Assembly: GCA_002692165.1 (NCBI GenBank)
Contig: NZJL01000109.1
Span: 2,238 to 9,528, forward strand
From: Porticoccaceae bacterium
GTDB lineage: Bacteria; Pseudomonadota; Gammaproteobacteria; Pseudomonadales; Porticoccaceae
Direction of reading: 5' to 3'
DNA: 7,291 bases
In this document: positions 1 through 6,979 of the stretch, one piece after another
How positions within the stretch are numbered: position 1 is the stretch's first letter
Layout: each line of letters begins with the position of its first letter
The notes under the pieces: generated by a model
The model's input: only the letters and a program-made list of their open reading frames with translations
Database searches by the model: none
What the model was told of the DNA's origin: nothing
Position numbers and translations under genes: made by a program

Positions 1-585
1 TTCTTCTTTCTCGGGGAAATTTACACTTCTCTTCCCCTACCTGCAGATAATGTCACCCAACCAAATAGATGCGGGAAATGTCGAGCATGCATTACTGCTT
101 GCCCTACGAATGCTTTCCCCAAACCATATGTCCTTGATGCGAGGAAGTGTATTTCATATCTCACAATAGAGCACAAAGGCTCTATACCTACAAAACTAAG
201 ACCACTAATGGGCAATCGTGTTTTCGGTTGCGACGATTGCCAGATCATTTGCCCCTGGAACAAAGATGTCACTCAAAGTAAAGAAGCCGATTTTGCTCCG
301 CGTCATAACTTAGACTCCTCCGATTTGGTAACCCTTTTCAATTGGAACAAAAATGAATTCATTGAAAAAACGGAAGGTATGGCGATTAGAAGAGTAAGCT
401 ATGAAATGTGGCGCCGGAACCTTGCCATTGGCCTCGGCAACGCAGATGGATCTAACAAAATATTAGACGTTCTTGAGCAAAGCATATCCACATTGTCGCC
501 AATGGTTAAGGAGCACGTAATTTGGGCAATTAAAAGGCAAAGGGAGAAACTAAAGGCTAAAAAAACACCGTTTATAGTAACGTAA
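1..585 (+). CDS. queG: Epoxyqueuosine reductase QueG, C-terminal part (5' end outside window)
   Basis: QueG is a cobalamin- and iron-sulfur-dependent enzyme that reduces epoxyqueuosine to queuosine in the wobble position of certain tRNAs, the last step of queuosine synthesis. The reading frame is open from base 1 and ends at TAA 583-585, giving 194 visible residues of a protein usually about 350-380 long, so most of the N-terminal cobalamin-binding part is missing. Visible residues carry a ferredoxin-like CxxCxxCxxxCP motif at C24, C27, C30 and C34. A second cysteine set lies at C50, C77, C80 and C84, the last three within [12 protein letters not shown]. These fit the two [4Fe-4S] clusters of the family. 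The remaining C-terminal region, with the IRR and RN-IA-GLGNA segments, matches the helical tail of QueG. The stop codon lies inside the 3' end of the convergent orn gene. The family call is firm; only the upstream extent is unknown. Confidence 0.96.
   Translation, partial: FFFLGEIYTSLPLPADNVTQPNRCGKCRACITACPTNAFPKPYVLDARKCISYLTIEHKGSIPTKLRPLMGNRVFGCDDCQIICPWNKDVTQSKEADFAPRHNLDSSDLVTLFNWNKNEFIEKTEGMAIRRVSYEMWRRNLAIGLGNADGSNKILDVLEQSISTLSPMVKEHVIWAIKRQREKLKAKKTPFIVT
550..585. other. Convergent coding overlap of queG and orn 3' ends
   Basis: The queG stop (TAA, 583-585, plus strand) lies inside orn, and the orn stop (TAG, reading the complement of 550-552) lies inside queG. The shared 36 bp encode the last 11 residues of QueG and the last 11 residues of Orn on opposite strands. 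No separate hairpin-plus-U-tract terminator fits here, so transcripts of each gene must run into the other or end by another mechanism. Confidence 0.93.
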
Positions 586-1095
586 TTCCTCAATAGAATC
601 ATGGATGTCATCCATTGCCCTGTGAGTAGTTTGCTTTTTAAAGCCATTGAGTAGCGCCGGCTTCCATCGCTTAACCAATTCTTTAATCGTAGAAACATCT
701 AGATTGCGATAGTGGAAAAATTTCTCTAGCTCGGGCATATGCTTCGCCAAAAACCGTCTGTCTTGGCAAATAGAATTGCCGCACATGGGCGACTCGTCAG
801 TTCCGACCCATTTGTTAAGAAAATTGATGGTCAAGAGCATTGCTTGCTGTTCGTCAATTATGCTCTCCCTCACCCGTTCAGTGAGTCCTGTCTTTCCGTG
901 CTGACGGGTATTCCAGTCGTCCATTGAATCGAGAACGGCGTCGGCTTGTTTAATTGCCAAAGCCGGTCCTTCTGCCAACACATTGAGGTCGCTATCCGTT
1001 ACAATAGTGGCAATTTCTATTATGCGATCACAGTCCGGCGACAATCCGGTCATCTCAAGATCGATCCAAATCAAATTAGGCGGGCTTTTGAGCAT
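550..1095 (-). CDS. orn: Oligoribonuclease Orn (DEDDh 3'-5' exonuclease)
   Basis: Orn is a cytoplasmic 3'-to-5' exoribonuclease that degrades the shortest RNA fragments (2-5 nt) to mononucleotides. It is the last step of RNA decay and, in many Gammaproteobacteria, also clears pGpG from cyclic-di-GMP turnover. The 181-residue product has the usual length. The DEDDh active site is visible: D12 and E14 in [10 protein letters not shown]112 in the [11 protein letters not shown] segment, and H158 with D163 in [11 protein letters not shown]. This spacing is the same as I recall for the E. coli enzyme. The ATG at 1095-1093 gives an N-terminus that aligns without extension. No convincing Shine-Dalgarno precedes it; the leader is AT-rich with TATAAA a few bases before the start. 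The gene is divergent from rsgA, and its last 36 bp overlap the end of queG. Confidence 0.97.
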   Translation of the reverse strand: MLKSPPNLIWIDLEMTGLSPDCDRIIEIATIVTDSDLNVLAEGPALAIKQADAVLDSMDDWNTRQHGKTGLTERVRESIIDEQQAMLLTINFLNKWVGTDESPMCGNSICQDRRFLAKHMPELEKFFHYRNLDVSTIKELVKRWKPALLNGFKKQTTHRAMDDIHDSIEELRYYKRCFFSL

Positions 1096-1156
1096 TATTT
1101 TATAACCGATGTCATTTTCTAAGTGAAGTTCTTGTCTATCACGCTTTTAACAGCAT

Positions 1157-1185
1157 CGGACAATTTTTATCGGAGTAATTATGCT
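1157..1185 (+). promoter_or_regulatory. Candidate sigma-70 promoter for rsgA
   Basis: In the orn-rsgA divergent region, CGGACA (1157-1162; matches GACA of the -35 consensus) and TATGCT (1180-1185; four of six -10 positions) are separated by 17 bp. Transcription would start near 1192, leaving a leader of about 37-49 nt before rsgA. This is inferred from consensus matching by eye only. TATATG at 1185-1190 is a competing -10. Confidence 0.3.
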
Positions 1186-1240
1186 ATATGCTTGGGTCCA
1201 ATGAAAAGACAATCTGTAACTTAAATCGATGAGCTACCGG

Positions 1241-2248
1241 ATGGAACAACAAAAAATTTCACGCCGCCAACAGTCCCAAACGAAACTTTGTCGAAAGAAA
1301 TCTCATGAGCCGAGACGCTCGAAAATAACTCAAGAGAGTGATCTACTCTCCGAAGAGATGTCTGGAGAAGTGATTTGTAACTATGGTTCACAAGTAGATA
1401 TTGAAGGACGTGAAAACGTCTTCAAAGACAGGGTGTATCGTTGTCACAAAAGAGCGAATTTGGAACCTTTAGTGGCGGGCGACCAAGTTTTATGGCAACA
1501 CTACGACCCATGCGGGATAGTCATAGCCCGAATCCCAAGATCCTCTGAAATATGCAGACCAGACAGCAAAGGTAGAATGCGCTCAATGGCAGCTAATGTC
1601 GATTGCATTGCGATCGTCTTTGCTTGCGTTCCCAAACCCGATAGCAATTTAATCGATCGATACTTAGTGGCCGCTGAGGCGCAACATGTAAGACCTATTT
1701 TGATAATTAATAAAACAGATCTTCTGAAGGATCACCATGATACAGAGATCCAAATACTTGTGAAAAAATATCAGAGAATCGGCTATAAGATCATCATGGT
1801 TTCGGCTAAAACAGGGGAAGGAATGCAAATACTTGAAGAATATTTGTGCAACAGCATGGTTATCTTCTCCGGCCAATCTGGAGTCGGCAAGACATCGTTA
1901 CTCAATTATCTCATGCCAACTGCAAATAGCCCTATTACCGCTCTCTCCTCTAAAACCAACTTGGGTGCGCATACAACTGCTGCTTCAAGACTCTATCGCC
2001 TGAAATCTGGGGGTAAAATAATTGATTCCCCGGGGATCAGAGAGTTTTCACTAACTCATCTGGACAAGAAGAACATCCTAGAGTGCTTTATTGACTTTCG
2101 GCCATTCTTAGGTCTGTGCAAATTCCGCGATTGCACCCATAGGAGTGAAGCAAGTTGCGCATTGCTGAAAGCCGTCCGGGAGAGATTGATCATTGGTGAA
2201 CGTTTGGAAAGTTACCATAAGATAATGGATGGTTTCTCGAGCGCTTAG
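1241..2248 (+). CDS. rsgA: Ribosome small-subunit-dependent GTPase RsgA (YjeQ family)
   Basis: RsgA is a circularly permuted GTPase that checks late maturation of the 30S subunit and promotes release of assembly factors. The motifs run in the permuted order typical of the family, numbered here from the upstream ATG at 1229: G4 NKTD at 161-164, G5 SAKTG at 192-196, the P-loop GQSGVGKTS at 215-223, a G2 threonine near 250, and G3 DSPG at 266-269. An N-terminal OB-fold region precedes them. A C-terminal zinc site follows, with C297, C302, H304 and C310 in the CKFRDCTH segment. I chose ATG 1241 because the protein then begins MEQQKISRRQQ, like the E. coli N-terminus, and a weak GAG lies 7 nt upstream. 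ATG 1229 is in frame and would add four residues, but has no visible ribosome site. It is 335 residues from 1241. It is divergent from orn and sits 42 nt before mazG, probably in one transcript. Confidence 0.96.
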   Translation: MEQQKISRRQQSQTKLCRKKSHEPRRSKITQESDLLSEEMSGEVICNYGSQVDIEGRENVFKDRVYRCHKRANLEPLVAGDQVLWQHYDPCGIVIARIPRSSEICRPDSKGRMRSMAANVDCIAIVFACVPKPDSNLIDRYLVAAEAQHVRPILIINKTDLLKDHHDTEIQILVKKYQRIGYKIIMVSAKTGEGMQILEEYLCNSMVIFSGQSGVGKTSLLNYLMPTANSPITALSSKTNLGAHTTAASRLYRLKSGGKIIDSPGIREFSLTHLDKKNILECFIDFRPFLGLCKFRDCTHRSEASCALLKAVRERLIIGERLESYHKIMDGFSSA

Positions 2249-2290
2249 ACTGAAAACTAAACAAGTCGCCACTTGAAAGGCCTCCGAAAA

Positions 2291-3097
2291 ATGGAACAAA
2301 AATATTCTCTCGATGACTTGCGTTACTTGATGGCTCGACTCAGGGATCCCGATTTTGGGTGCCCTTGGGATCAGAAACAAACCTATAAAAGCATAATTTC
2401 TCACGCTCTTGAGGAAGTGTATGAGGTCATCGATGTCGTTGAAATTTTCGATTTTATGAATCTTCGTGATGAATTGGGTGACCTACTTTTCCAGATCATT
2501 TTTCTGTGTCGTCTGGCTGAAGAGGACAGCTTTTTTAACTTAGATGATGTAATTCATTCACTAACTGAAAAACTGATTCGAAGACATCCCCATGTTTTTC
2601 CGGATGGGTCATTAAAATCCGGCTTTCACAAAAAATTAAACGTTCATCTAAGTAGCGTTGAGGATAACTGGGAAGAAATTAAAAAGAATGAGCGAAAACA
2701 TATGGGTAAGGCTGGTTTTCTCGATGATATTCCCCATGCATTACCTGCAAACAAGCGAGCACTGAAACTTCAAAAGAGAGCTTCAGCAATCGGTTTTGAC
2801 TGGAAATCTAGCGCGGAAGTGCTTTACAAAATATTCGAGGAATTGGGCGAACTGGAGCAAGAAATTGATTCAGGAGATAACTCTTGCATAGAAAATGAGT
2901 TGGGAGATTTGTTGTTTACTGTGATAAATCTCTCGAGACATCTTCAAATAGATCCAGAGAGTGCCCTCAGAAAAGCAAACCGTAAATTTACAATGCGGTT
3001 TGATTCTATGGAAAAATTAGCTCCCGAGAATGACATCACAAAGCTGTCTCAAGATGAACTTGATGAAATGTGGTTGTTGGTTAAATCCCTAGAATAA
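2291..3097 (+). CDS. mazG: Nucleoside triphosphate pyrophosphohydrolase MazG
   Basis: MazG hydrolyses NTPs and dNTPs to the monophosphate plus pyrophosphate. It is a house-cleaning enzyme against non-canonical nucleotides and has been linked in E. coli to lowering ppGpp during starvation. The 268-residue product matches the full two-domain form (E. coli about 263). Numbering from ATG 2291, the first all-alpha domain has the metal-binding ExxE/ExxD pattern at E42, E45, E61 and D64, after the conserved RDPDFGCPWD segment. The C-terminal, normally active, domain repeats it at E184, E187, E203 and D206, followed by the conserved NLSRHL and KAN-KF-RF segments. All acidic ligands look intact. AAAGG at 2276-2280 lies 10 nt before ATG 2291. 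An in-frame TTG at 2273 would add six residues, but that Shine-Dalgarno would then fall inside the gene, so I prefer the ATG. It follows rsgA by 42 nt and precedes a candidate terminator. Confidence 0.95.
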   Translation: MEQKYSLDDLRYLMARLRDPDFGCPWDQKQTYKSIISHALEEVYEVIDVVEIFDFMNLRDELGDLLFQIIFLCRLAEEDSFFNLDDVIHSLTEKLIRRHPHVFPDGSLKSGFHKKLNVHLSSVEDNWEEIKKNERKHMGKAGFLDDIPHALPANKRALKLQKRASAIGFDWKSSAEVLYKIFEELGELEQEIDSGDNSCIENELGDLLFTVINLSRHLQIDPESALRKANRKFTMRFDSMEKLAPENDITKLSQDELDEMWLLVKSLE

Positions 3098-3126
3098 TTA
3101 TAAAACCTAGTGTAACCGAGTTTGTT

Positions 3127-3155
3127 GAGGCACCAACGAGTTGTGTGCTCTTTTT
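3127..3155 (+). terminator. Candidate rho-independent terminator after mazG
   Basis: About 30 nt after the mazG stop, bases 3127-3136 pair with 3141-3150. The pairs are G3127-C3150, A3128-T3149, G3130-C3148, C3131-G3147, A3132-T3146, C3133-G3145, C3134-G3143, A3135-T3142 and A3136-T3141. G3129 and T3144 are bulged, and the loop is CGAG. Five T residues follow directly (3151-3155). The stem is imperfect, so strength is uncertain, but position and T-tract fit the end of an rsgA-mazG transcript. Confidence 0.45.
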
Positions 3156-3179
3156 AATCAATGTAAGGTATAGCAGTCT

Positions 3180-3207
3180 AAGACAAACTCCTTAATGTCT
3201 CTAGAAT
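3180..3207 (+). promoter_or_regulatory. Candidate sigma-70 promoter for adk
   Basis: In the 193-bp mazG-adk gap, downstream of the candidate terminator, AAGACA (3180-3185, four of six -35 positions) lies 16 bp before TAGAAT (3202-3207, five of six -10 positions). The predicted start is near 3214, giving a leader of about 75 nt. This is consensus matching by eye. The large gap and the preceding terminator support an independent promoter here more strongly than the hexamers do. Confidence 0.35.
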
Positions 3208-3290
3208 AAAAGATGAATAAATTTCATACTCGTTTAAGCACAGGCGAAAGTAAACAATTTTTGATATTAAAAAGTAGGCTGGATTAGATC

Positions 3291-3947
3291 ATGAAGATGA
3301 TTTTACTAGGTCCCCCGGGTGCAGGCAAAGGCACTCAGGCGCAATTCGTGACGGAGCATTTCAGGATCCCTCAGATTTCTACCGGTGATATGCTAAGAGA
3401 GGCCATTAAAGAAGGGACAAATCTTGGTATGCAAGTTAAAAAAATTGTTTCATCTGGCGCCTTAGTGCCGGATGAAATCATCATTGCTCTCGTCAAGGAG
3501 CGCATCTCGCACGACGACTGCAAGAGTGGTTTCCTCTTTGATGGTTTTCCTCGCACCATTCCCCAAGCTAAGGCAGTTGAGGATGCCGGGATATGTCTGG
3601 ATAGTGTTGTTGAAATCGAAATCAGTGACGAAGAGATTGTTGCCAGGCTGAGCGGCCGAAGAGTACACAAAAGCTCTGGCCGCACCTATCATGTAATACA
3701 TAAACCCCCGAAAAGAGCCGGCTTGGACGACCAAACGGGCGAAGGGCTCATCCAACGTGAAGATGACCAAGAGGAGACAGTTCGAAATCGGCTTGGGATC
3801 TATCATAAACAAACAAAGCCGTTAATGGCATTTTATCAGCAACTCAATATCAAAAACGGCCTTCCAAGGCTCTTTGTCGTGGATGGGCTTGGGTTGCTCT
3901 CGGAGGTTCGGAAAAGAATTCTGGATGCGCTAAACTCTGCAAAATAA
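3291..3947 (+). CDS. adk: Adenylate kinase (long-LID form, zinc-free)
   Basis: Adenylate kinase interconverts ATP + AMP and 2 ADP in the cytoplasm and sets the adenylate energy balance. At 218 residues it has the usual length for the long form (E. coli 214). The P-loop GPPGAGKGT is at 7-15, the AMP-binding region with STGDMLR at about 30-36, and DGFPRT at 84-89. The substrate arginines fall at E. coli positions: R36, R88, R123, R156 and R167. The LID at about 122-159 lacks the four cysteines of zinc-binding homologues and instead has H126, S129, D146 and T149, the hydrogen-bonding set described for Gram-negative enzymes. The ATG at 3291 fits the family N-terminus. A GGA at 3281-3283, 7 nt upstream, is the only, weak, ribosome-site candidate. 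It appears to head a same-strand run with tsaB, uppP, apeB and trpS. Confidence 0.98.
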   Translation: MKMILLGPPGAGKGTQAQFVTEHFRIPQISTGDMLREAIKEGTNLGMQVKKIVSSGALVPDEIIIALVKERISHDDCKSGFLFDGFPRTIPQAKAVEDAGICLDSVVEIEISDEEIVARLSGRRVHKSSGRTYHVIHKPPKRAGLDDQTGEGLIQREDDQEETVRNRLGIYHKQTKPLMAFYQQLNIKNGLPRLFVVDGLGLLSEVRKRILDALNSAK

Positions 3948-4060
3948 TTTTTGTGTACAACAAGCGTTCGTGACAATGGCTTCTTTGACGATGATCAGAG
4001 TCTCTCACGTTTTGGTTCTTCCAGTCGAAAGCCAATGTTGGTGACGGTAGAAAATCACCT

Positions 4061-4065
4061 AGGAG
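4061..4065 (+). promoter_or_regulatory. Ribosome binding site that decides a TTG start for tsaB
   Basis: AGGAG, a near-perfect Shine-Dalgarno, lies 6 nt before TTG 4072 but 15 nt before the first ATG (4081). The spacing supports the TTG. It is the clearest ribosome binding site in the window. Confidence 0.7.
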
Positions 4066-4071
4066 ATAAAG

Positions 4072-4758
4072 TTGTCAATTATGTTAGCGGTTGAGACGGC
4101 GACACGGCCATGTTCCGTCGCATTTCGTGCCAACGAGAAGATCTATAGCTTGTGTTCTGAAGATGAGCGATCGAGCAGTCAAAAGGCACTCCAAATGATT
4201 GACGAGGTGTTGCACGAGGCAGGTGCCAGTATAAATGCAGTTGAAAGTCTCGGTGTAACTGTCGGCCCGGGCTCATTTACTGGGCTACGGATTGGTTTTT
4301 CACTAATTCAAGGCTTGGCATTCGCACTGGATCTGCCGGTTTGCGGATTATCAACTCTTGAGGTTCTGGCGGCGACTTATAAGCGCATAATTGGCCTTAA
4401 AAACAACCAATTACTCATCACAGTGATAGATGCCAGAATGGGGCAATTTGCCGTTGGGGGATACCTTTGGAACCAAAGCCGATTCAGGACAGAATTCGAA
4501 GATTGCCTGCTGGGCCGTGAAGATGTTAAAGACCTAGTTAAAACGCAAAAGCCCATTGCGGTGGCAGGTGAAGGAACAAAACTCTTTCCCGAGGGGTCCA
4601 AAAAAAACTGGGACGTCATAGATCTTTTCCCAAGCGCCATCGATATCTGCGAATTAGCAAATGAATATGAAAAAAGGAACCTTTTAACCTCTATAAGCGA
4701 CCTAGATCTGCGCTATTTGCGAGGACCCGAAGCCTGGACAAAAATAAAAAAAGGTTAA
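4072..4758 (+). CDS. tsaB: tRNA t6A37 threonylcarbamoyladenosine biosynthesis protein TsaB
   Basis: TsaB is the non-catalytic partner of TsaD, with TsaE, in transferring the threonylcarbamoyl group to A37 of tRNAs that read ANN codons. The 228-residue product shows the ASKHA-fold N-terminus MLAVETATRPCSVAF (residues 4-18), the family signature GPGSFTGLRIG at 65-75 followed by QGLAFALDLPV, and the C-terminal DLRYLRGPEAW segment. Length is normal (E. coli about 231). I place the start at TTG 4072. It is correctly spaced from AGGAG at 4061-4065 and supplies the first beta-strand residues (MSI) expected before LAVETAT, whereas ATG 4081 would remove them. The gene follows adk after a 124-bp gap with no clear promoter or terminator, an adk-tsaB adjacency I recall from Pseudomonas and relatives. 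It ends at TAA 4756-4758, right at the start of uppP. Confidence 0.94.
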   Translation: MSIMLAVETATRPCSVAFRANEKIYSLCSEDERSSSQKALQMIDEVLHEAGASINAVESLGVTVGPGSFTGLRIGFSLIQGLAFALDLPVCGLSTLEVLAATYKRIIGLKNNQLLITVIDARMGQFAVGGYLWNQSRFRTEFEDCLLGREDVKDLVKTQKPIAVAGEGTKLFPEGSKKNWDVIDLFPSAIDICELANEYEKRNLLTSISDLDLRYLRGPEAWTKIKKG

Positions 4759-4764
4759 TTGCAA

Positions 4765-5586
4765 GTGGATAACTACCAAGCCGTTCTGTTGGCGATCGTT
4801 CAGGGGATGACTGAATTCTTACCGGTCTCCAGCTCTGGACATCTGCTGCTGCCCTCTCAATTGCTTGGTTGGCATGATCAGACCCTAGCATTCGATGTCG
4901 CTGTGCACGGTGGTTCCTTGATTGCAATAGTTTTTTACCTGCGTGTGCGCCTTAGGGACCTGATCGCGGCATGGTGGATAAGCATCCTATCTAGCGGCAA
5001 CAATAGGCATGGCAACGCCAGCTGTGAAGAAGCTAAGCTGGCGTGGCAGATAATACTTGCATCTTTGCCTGCAGCAATTTGCGGTTGGAGTCTTGCAACA
5101 TTTATTGAACAAAATCTCAGAAATGTGTTCGTAGTGGCATCTGCGACTGTCTTCTTTGGCTTGGTTCTTGGAATGGCAGATCTTAAAGGCGCCAAGAATA
5201 GGACTCTTAAGGAAATGACTTGGTATGACGCTATCATTATAGGATGCTCACAGGCAATAGCTCTGGTTCCGGGAACATCGAGATCAGGTATCACTATTAC
5301 ATCAGCTCTAACTTTAGGATACTCTAGAGAACATGCAGCGCATTTTTCATTTCTCATGTCTGTTCCGATCATCACTATGAGTTTGCTGTATAAAGGTTCG
5401 CAGCTAATGACGAGCGATTCATCAGACCTCGCCCCATTGGGCATAGGGATAGTTTTTTCCGCCGTAACAGCCTACTTCTGCATTAGTGGCTTTATGCACT
5501 TTGTAACCAAAATTGGGATGCTACCCTTCGTCATTTACCGTATATTGCTGGGCTCGGCGTTGTTTTGGATTGCATATTCTCAGTAA
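4765..5586 (+). CDS. uppP: Undecaprenyl-diphosphate phosphatase UppP (BacA family)
   Basis: UppP is an integral membrane enzyme that dephosphorylates undecaprenyl diphosphate to regenerate the lipid carrier for peptidoglycan and other envelope polymers; extra copies confer bacitracin resistance. Numbered from GTG 4765, the first signature is Q13-G-M-T-E17 running into FLPVSSSGH (H26), and the second is PGTSRSGIT at 169-177 with the conserved arginine at 173. Hydrophobic segments appear at roughly 41-58, 95-113, 121-138, 155-168, 196-209, 225-245 and 253-270, fitting a polytopic protein with re-entrant loops. It is 273 residues, the usual length. I prefer GTG 4765 because it gives MDNYQAVLLAIVQG, the typical short N-terminus, and AAGG at 4751-4754 lies 10 nt upstream. 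TTG 4759, directly abutting the tsaB stop, is in frame and would add two residues. Translation is probably coupled to tsaB. Confidence 0.95.
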   Translation: MDNYQAVLLAIVQGMTEFLPVSSSGHLLLPSQLLGWHDQTLAFDVAVHGGSLIAIVFYLRVRLRDLIAAWWISILSSGNNRHGNASCEEAKLAWQIILASLPAAICGWSLATFIEQNLRNVFVVASATVFFGLVLGMADLKGAKNRTLKEMTWYDAIIIGCSQAIALVPGTSRSGITITSALTLGYSREHAAHFSFLMSVPIITMSLLYKGSQLMTSDSSDLAPLGIGIVFSAVTAYFCISGFMHFVTKIGMLPFVIYRILLGSALFWIAYSQ

Positions 5587-5645
5587 TCTCAAAGAGTTTA
5601 GTAAGCGTCGTCAAAAAATATTCATAACGTACTGGGCTTATTTGA

Positions 5646-6944
5646 ATGAAAATAAACAAAAGTAAATTGAATAACGAACTTCGTGAGTTCTTGAACTTGT
5701 CACCAACCTCTTTTCATGCGACAGAGCAGTTATCAAAACTTCTGCTTACGCAGGGATACAAAAAACTTTATGAAGAGGACGAATGGGTTCTCGAAAAAGG
5801 TGGAAAATATTTCGTTGTCCGAAACCAGTCCTCGTTAATCGCATTTATTATGGGGCGATCAGATCCTGTTAAATATGGAGTGCGGATGGCGGGAGCCCAC
5901 ACCGACAGTCCATGCCTCATGATCAAACCAAATCCTGACATCACAAAAAATGGCTACCTGCAGCTGGGCGTTGAAGTGTACGGCGGAGCCCTACTAAACC
6001 CGTGGTTTGATCGGGATTTATCGATTGCTGGCAGAATCATCTTTCAGAACAGTAGCGGTAAGCTCCACGCAAAGTTAATCGATTTCAAACGACCTGTAGC
6101 AATCATACCTAGTTTAGCTATCCATCTTGACCGCGGGGCAAATAAGAATCGTTCAATCAATGCGCAAACCGATATACCTCCAATCCTCATGAGAACAAAA
6201 AATAAACAAAATTTTCGACAGATTCTTGACAGTAGCTTTCTGTCAAATGGAGAGAGTGTGATTGACTACGAACTATCTCTCTATGACACTCAAAAGGCAA
6301 TTAACATTGGCATCAGCGAAGAATTTTTAGTTTCAGCCCGTCTCGACAACCTCCTCAGTTGCTACGTTGCCGCAAAGGCAATCTCTGTTGCTGATCAGGA
6401 GCATAATTGTATCTTGGTCTGCAGCGATCACGAGGAAATCGGAAGCGTTTCTTCATCTGGCTCCGACGGACCTTTTCTTGAGTCCGTGCTTGACAGAATG
6501 ATTGGCAATGATTTGGTTCGAAATCGAGCAATGAAACGGTCACTCTTCATTTCTTGCGACAGTGCGCATGCAATGCATCCCAATTTCAAATCTTTGCACG
6601 ACGAAAGACATCAACCCCTTATAAATGAGGGTCCGGTGATAAAAGTAAATGCCAAACAACGATATGCCACAAATAGCGTTACATCAAGCGTGTTTAGAAA
6701 AATTTGTTCAGATGCAGATATACCGCTTCAGACGTTTGTTTCTCGGAGTGATCTTGGTTGCGGTAGCACTATTGGTCCAATTGTTTCTGCAAGGCTGGGT
6801 ATTCCAACGATTGATGTCGGTATACCTCAATTAGCTATGCACTCATGCCGAGAGACTGCGGGCGTGAAGGATCCCATTTTCTTAGAGAAAGGATTAACTA
6901 CATTTTTCGAATACCGTGAACCCGTTGCAATTACAAATTACTAG
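5646..6944 (+). CDS. apeB: M18-family aminopeptidase (ApeB-like, aspartyl aminopeptidase type)
   Basis: This is a cytosolic, two-metal aminopeptidase of family M18, which removes N-terminal residues (often acidic in characterised members) from peptides and assembles into large oligomers. The 432-residue product matches the bacterial form in length; Pseudomonas ApeB is the closest I recognise. Metal and catalytic residues can be placed: H85 in AGAHTDSPCL, D234 in ARLDNL (bridging), E263 and E264 in SDHEEIGS (catalytic base and ligand), D305 in SCDSAHAMHPN, and H399 in AMHSCRE. The GGALLNPWFDRDL segment (113-125) is also diagnostic. All key residues are present. The N-terminus from ATG 5646 aligns with the family; only a weak GGG lies upstream. 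It follows uppP by 59 bp and precedes trpS by 35 bp. Its true substrate preference cannot be read from sequence. Confidence 0.94.
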   Translation: MKINKSKLNNELREFLNLSPTSFHATEQLSKLLLTQGYKKLYEEDEWVLEKGGKYFVVRNQSSLIAFIMGRSDPVKYGVRMAGAHTDSPCLMIKPNPDITKNGYLQLGVEVYGGALLNPWFDRDLSIAGRIIFQNSSGKLHAKLIDFKRPVAIIPSLAIHLDRGANKNRSINAQTDIPPILMRTKNKQNFRQILDSSFLSNGESVIDYELSLYDTQKAINIGISEEFLVSARLDNLLSCYVAAKAISVADQEHNCILVCSDHEEIGSVSSSGSDGPFLESVLDRMIGNDLVRNRAMKRSLFISCDSAHAMHPNFKSLHDERHQPLINEGPVIKVNAKQRYATNSVTSSVFRKICSDADIPLQTFVSRSDLGCGSTIGPIVSARLGIPTIDVGIPQLAMHSCRETAGVKDPIFLEKGLTTFFEYREPVAITNY

Positions 6945-6967
6945 ACCATAAAAGCTAAATTCAAGGC

Positions 6968-6971
6968 AAGG
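6968..6971 (+). promoter_or_regulatory. Ribosome binding site of trpS
   Basis: AAGG, 8 nt before ATG 6980, is a reasonable Shine-Dalgarno and supports this start. A second AAGG at 6963-6966 is too far upstream to be favoured. Confidence 0.5.
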
Positions 6972-6979
6972 CGCTAAAA

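Noticed and set aside
2273..2290. TTG 2273 as an alternative mazG start
   Set aside because: It would place the AAAGG ribosome site inside the coding region and add six residues with no counterpart in the E. coli protein; ATG 2291 fits better.
2108..2404. 98-codon minus-strand open frame spanning the rsgA-mazG junction
   Set aside because: It overlaps conserved coding sequence of both rsgA (zinc site) and mazG (PWD motif) and has no recognisable domain.
3462..3812. 116-codon minus-strand open frame inside adk
   Set aside because: It is antisense to adk, whose every key residue is intact, and the translation resembles no family I know.
3969..4013. Possible hairpin after adk (CGTGA at 3969-3973 with TCACG at 4005-4009, then TTTT)
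   Set aside because: The stem is only 5 bp with a loop of about 31 nt and a T-tract of four, too weak to call a terminator. TTGACG at 3985-3990 in the same gap was also considered as a -35 but has no matching -10.
4935..5444. 169-codon open frame on the minus strand inside uppP
   Set aside because: It lies wholly antisense to a well-supported membrane protein gene, its translation shows no recognisable domain, and it has no intergenic space of its own. It looks like a by-product of uppP codon composition.
5587..5645. Promoter or terminator between uppP and apeB
   Set aside because: The 59-bp gap has AT-rich hexamers, but no pair with acceptable spacing and no stem followed by T residues.
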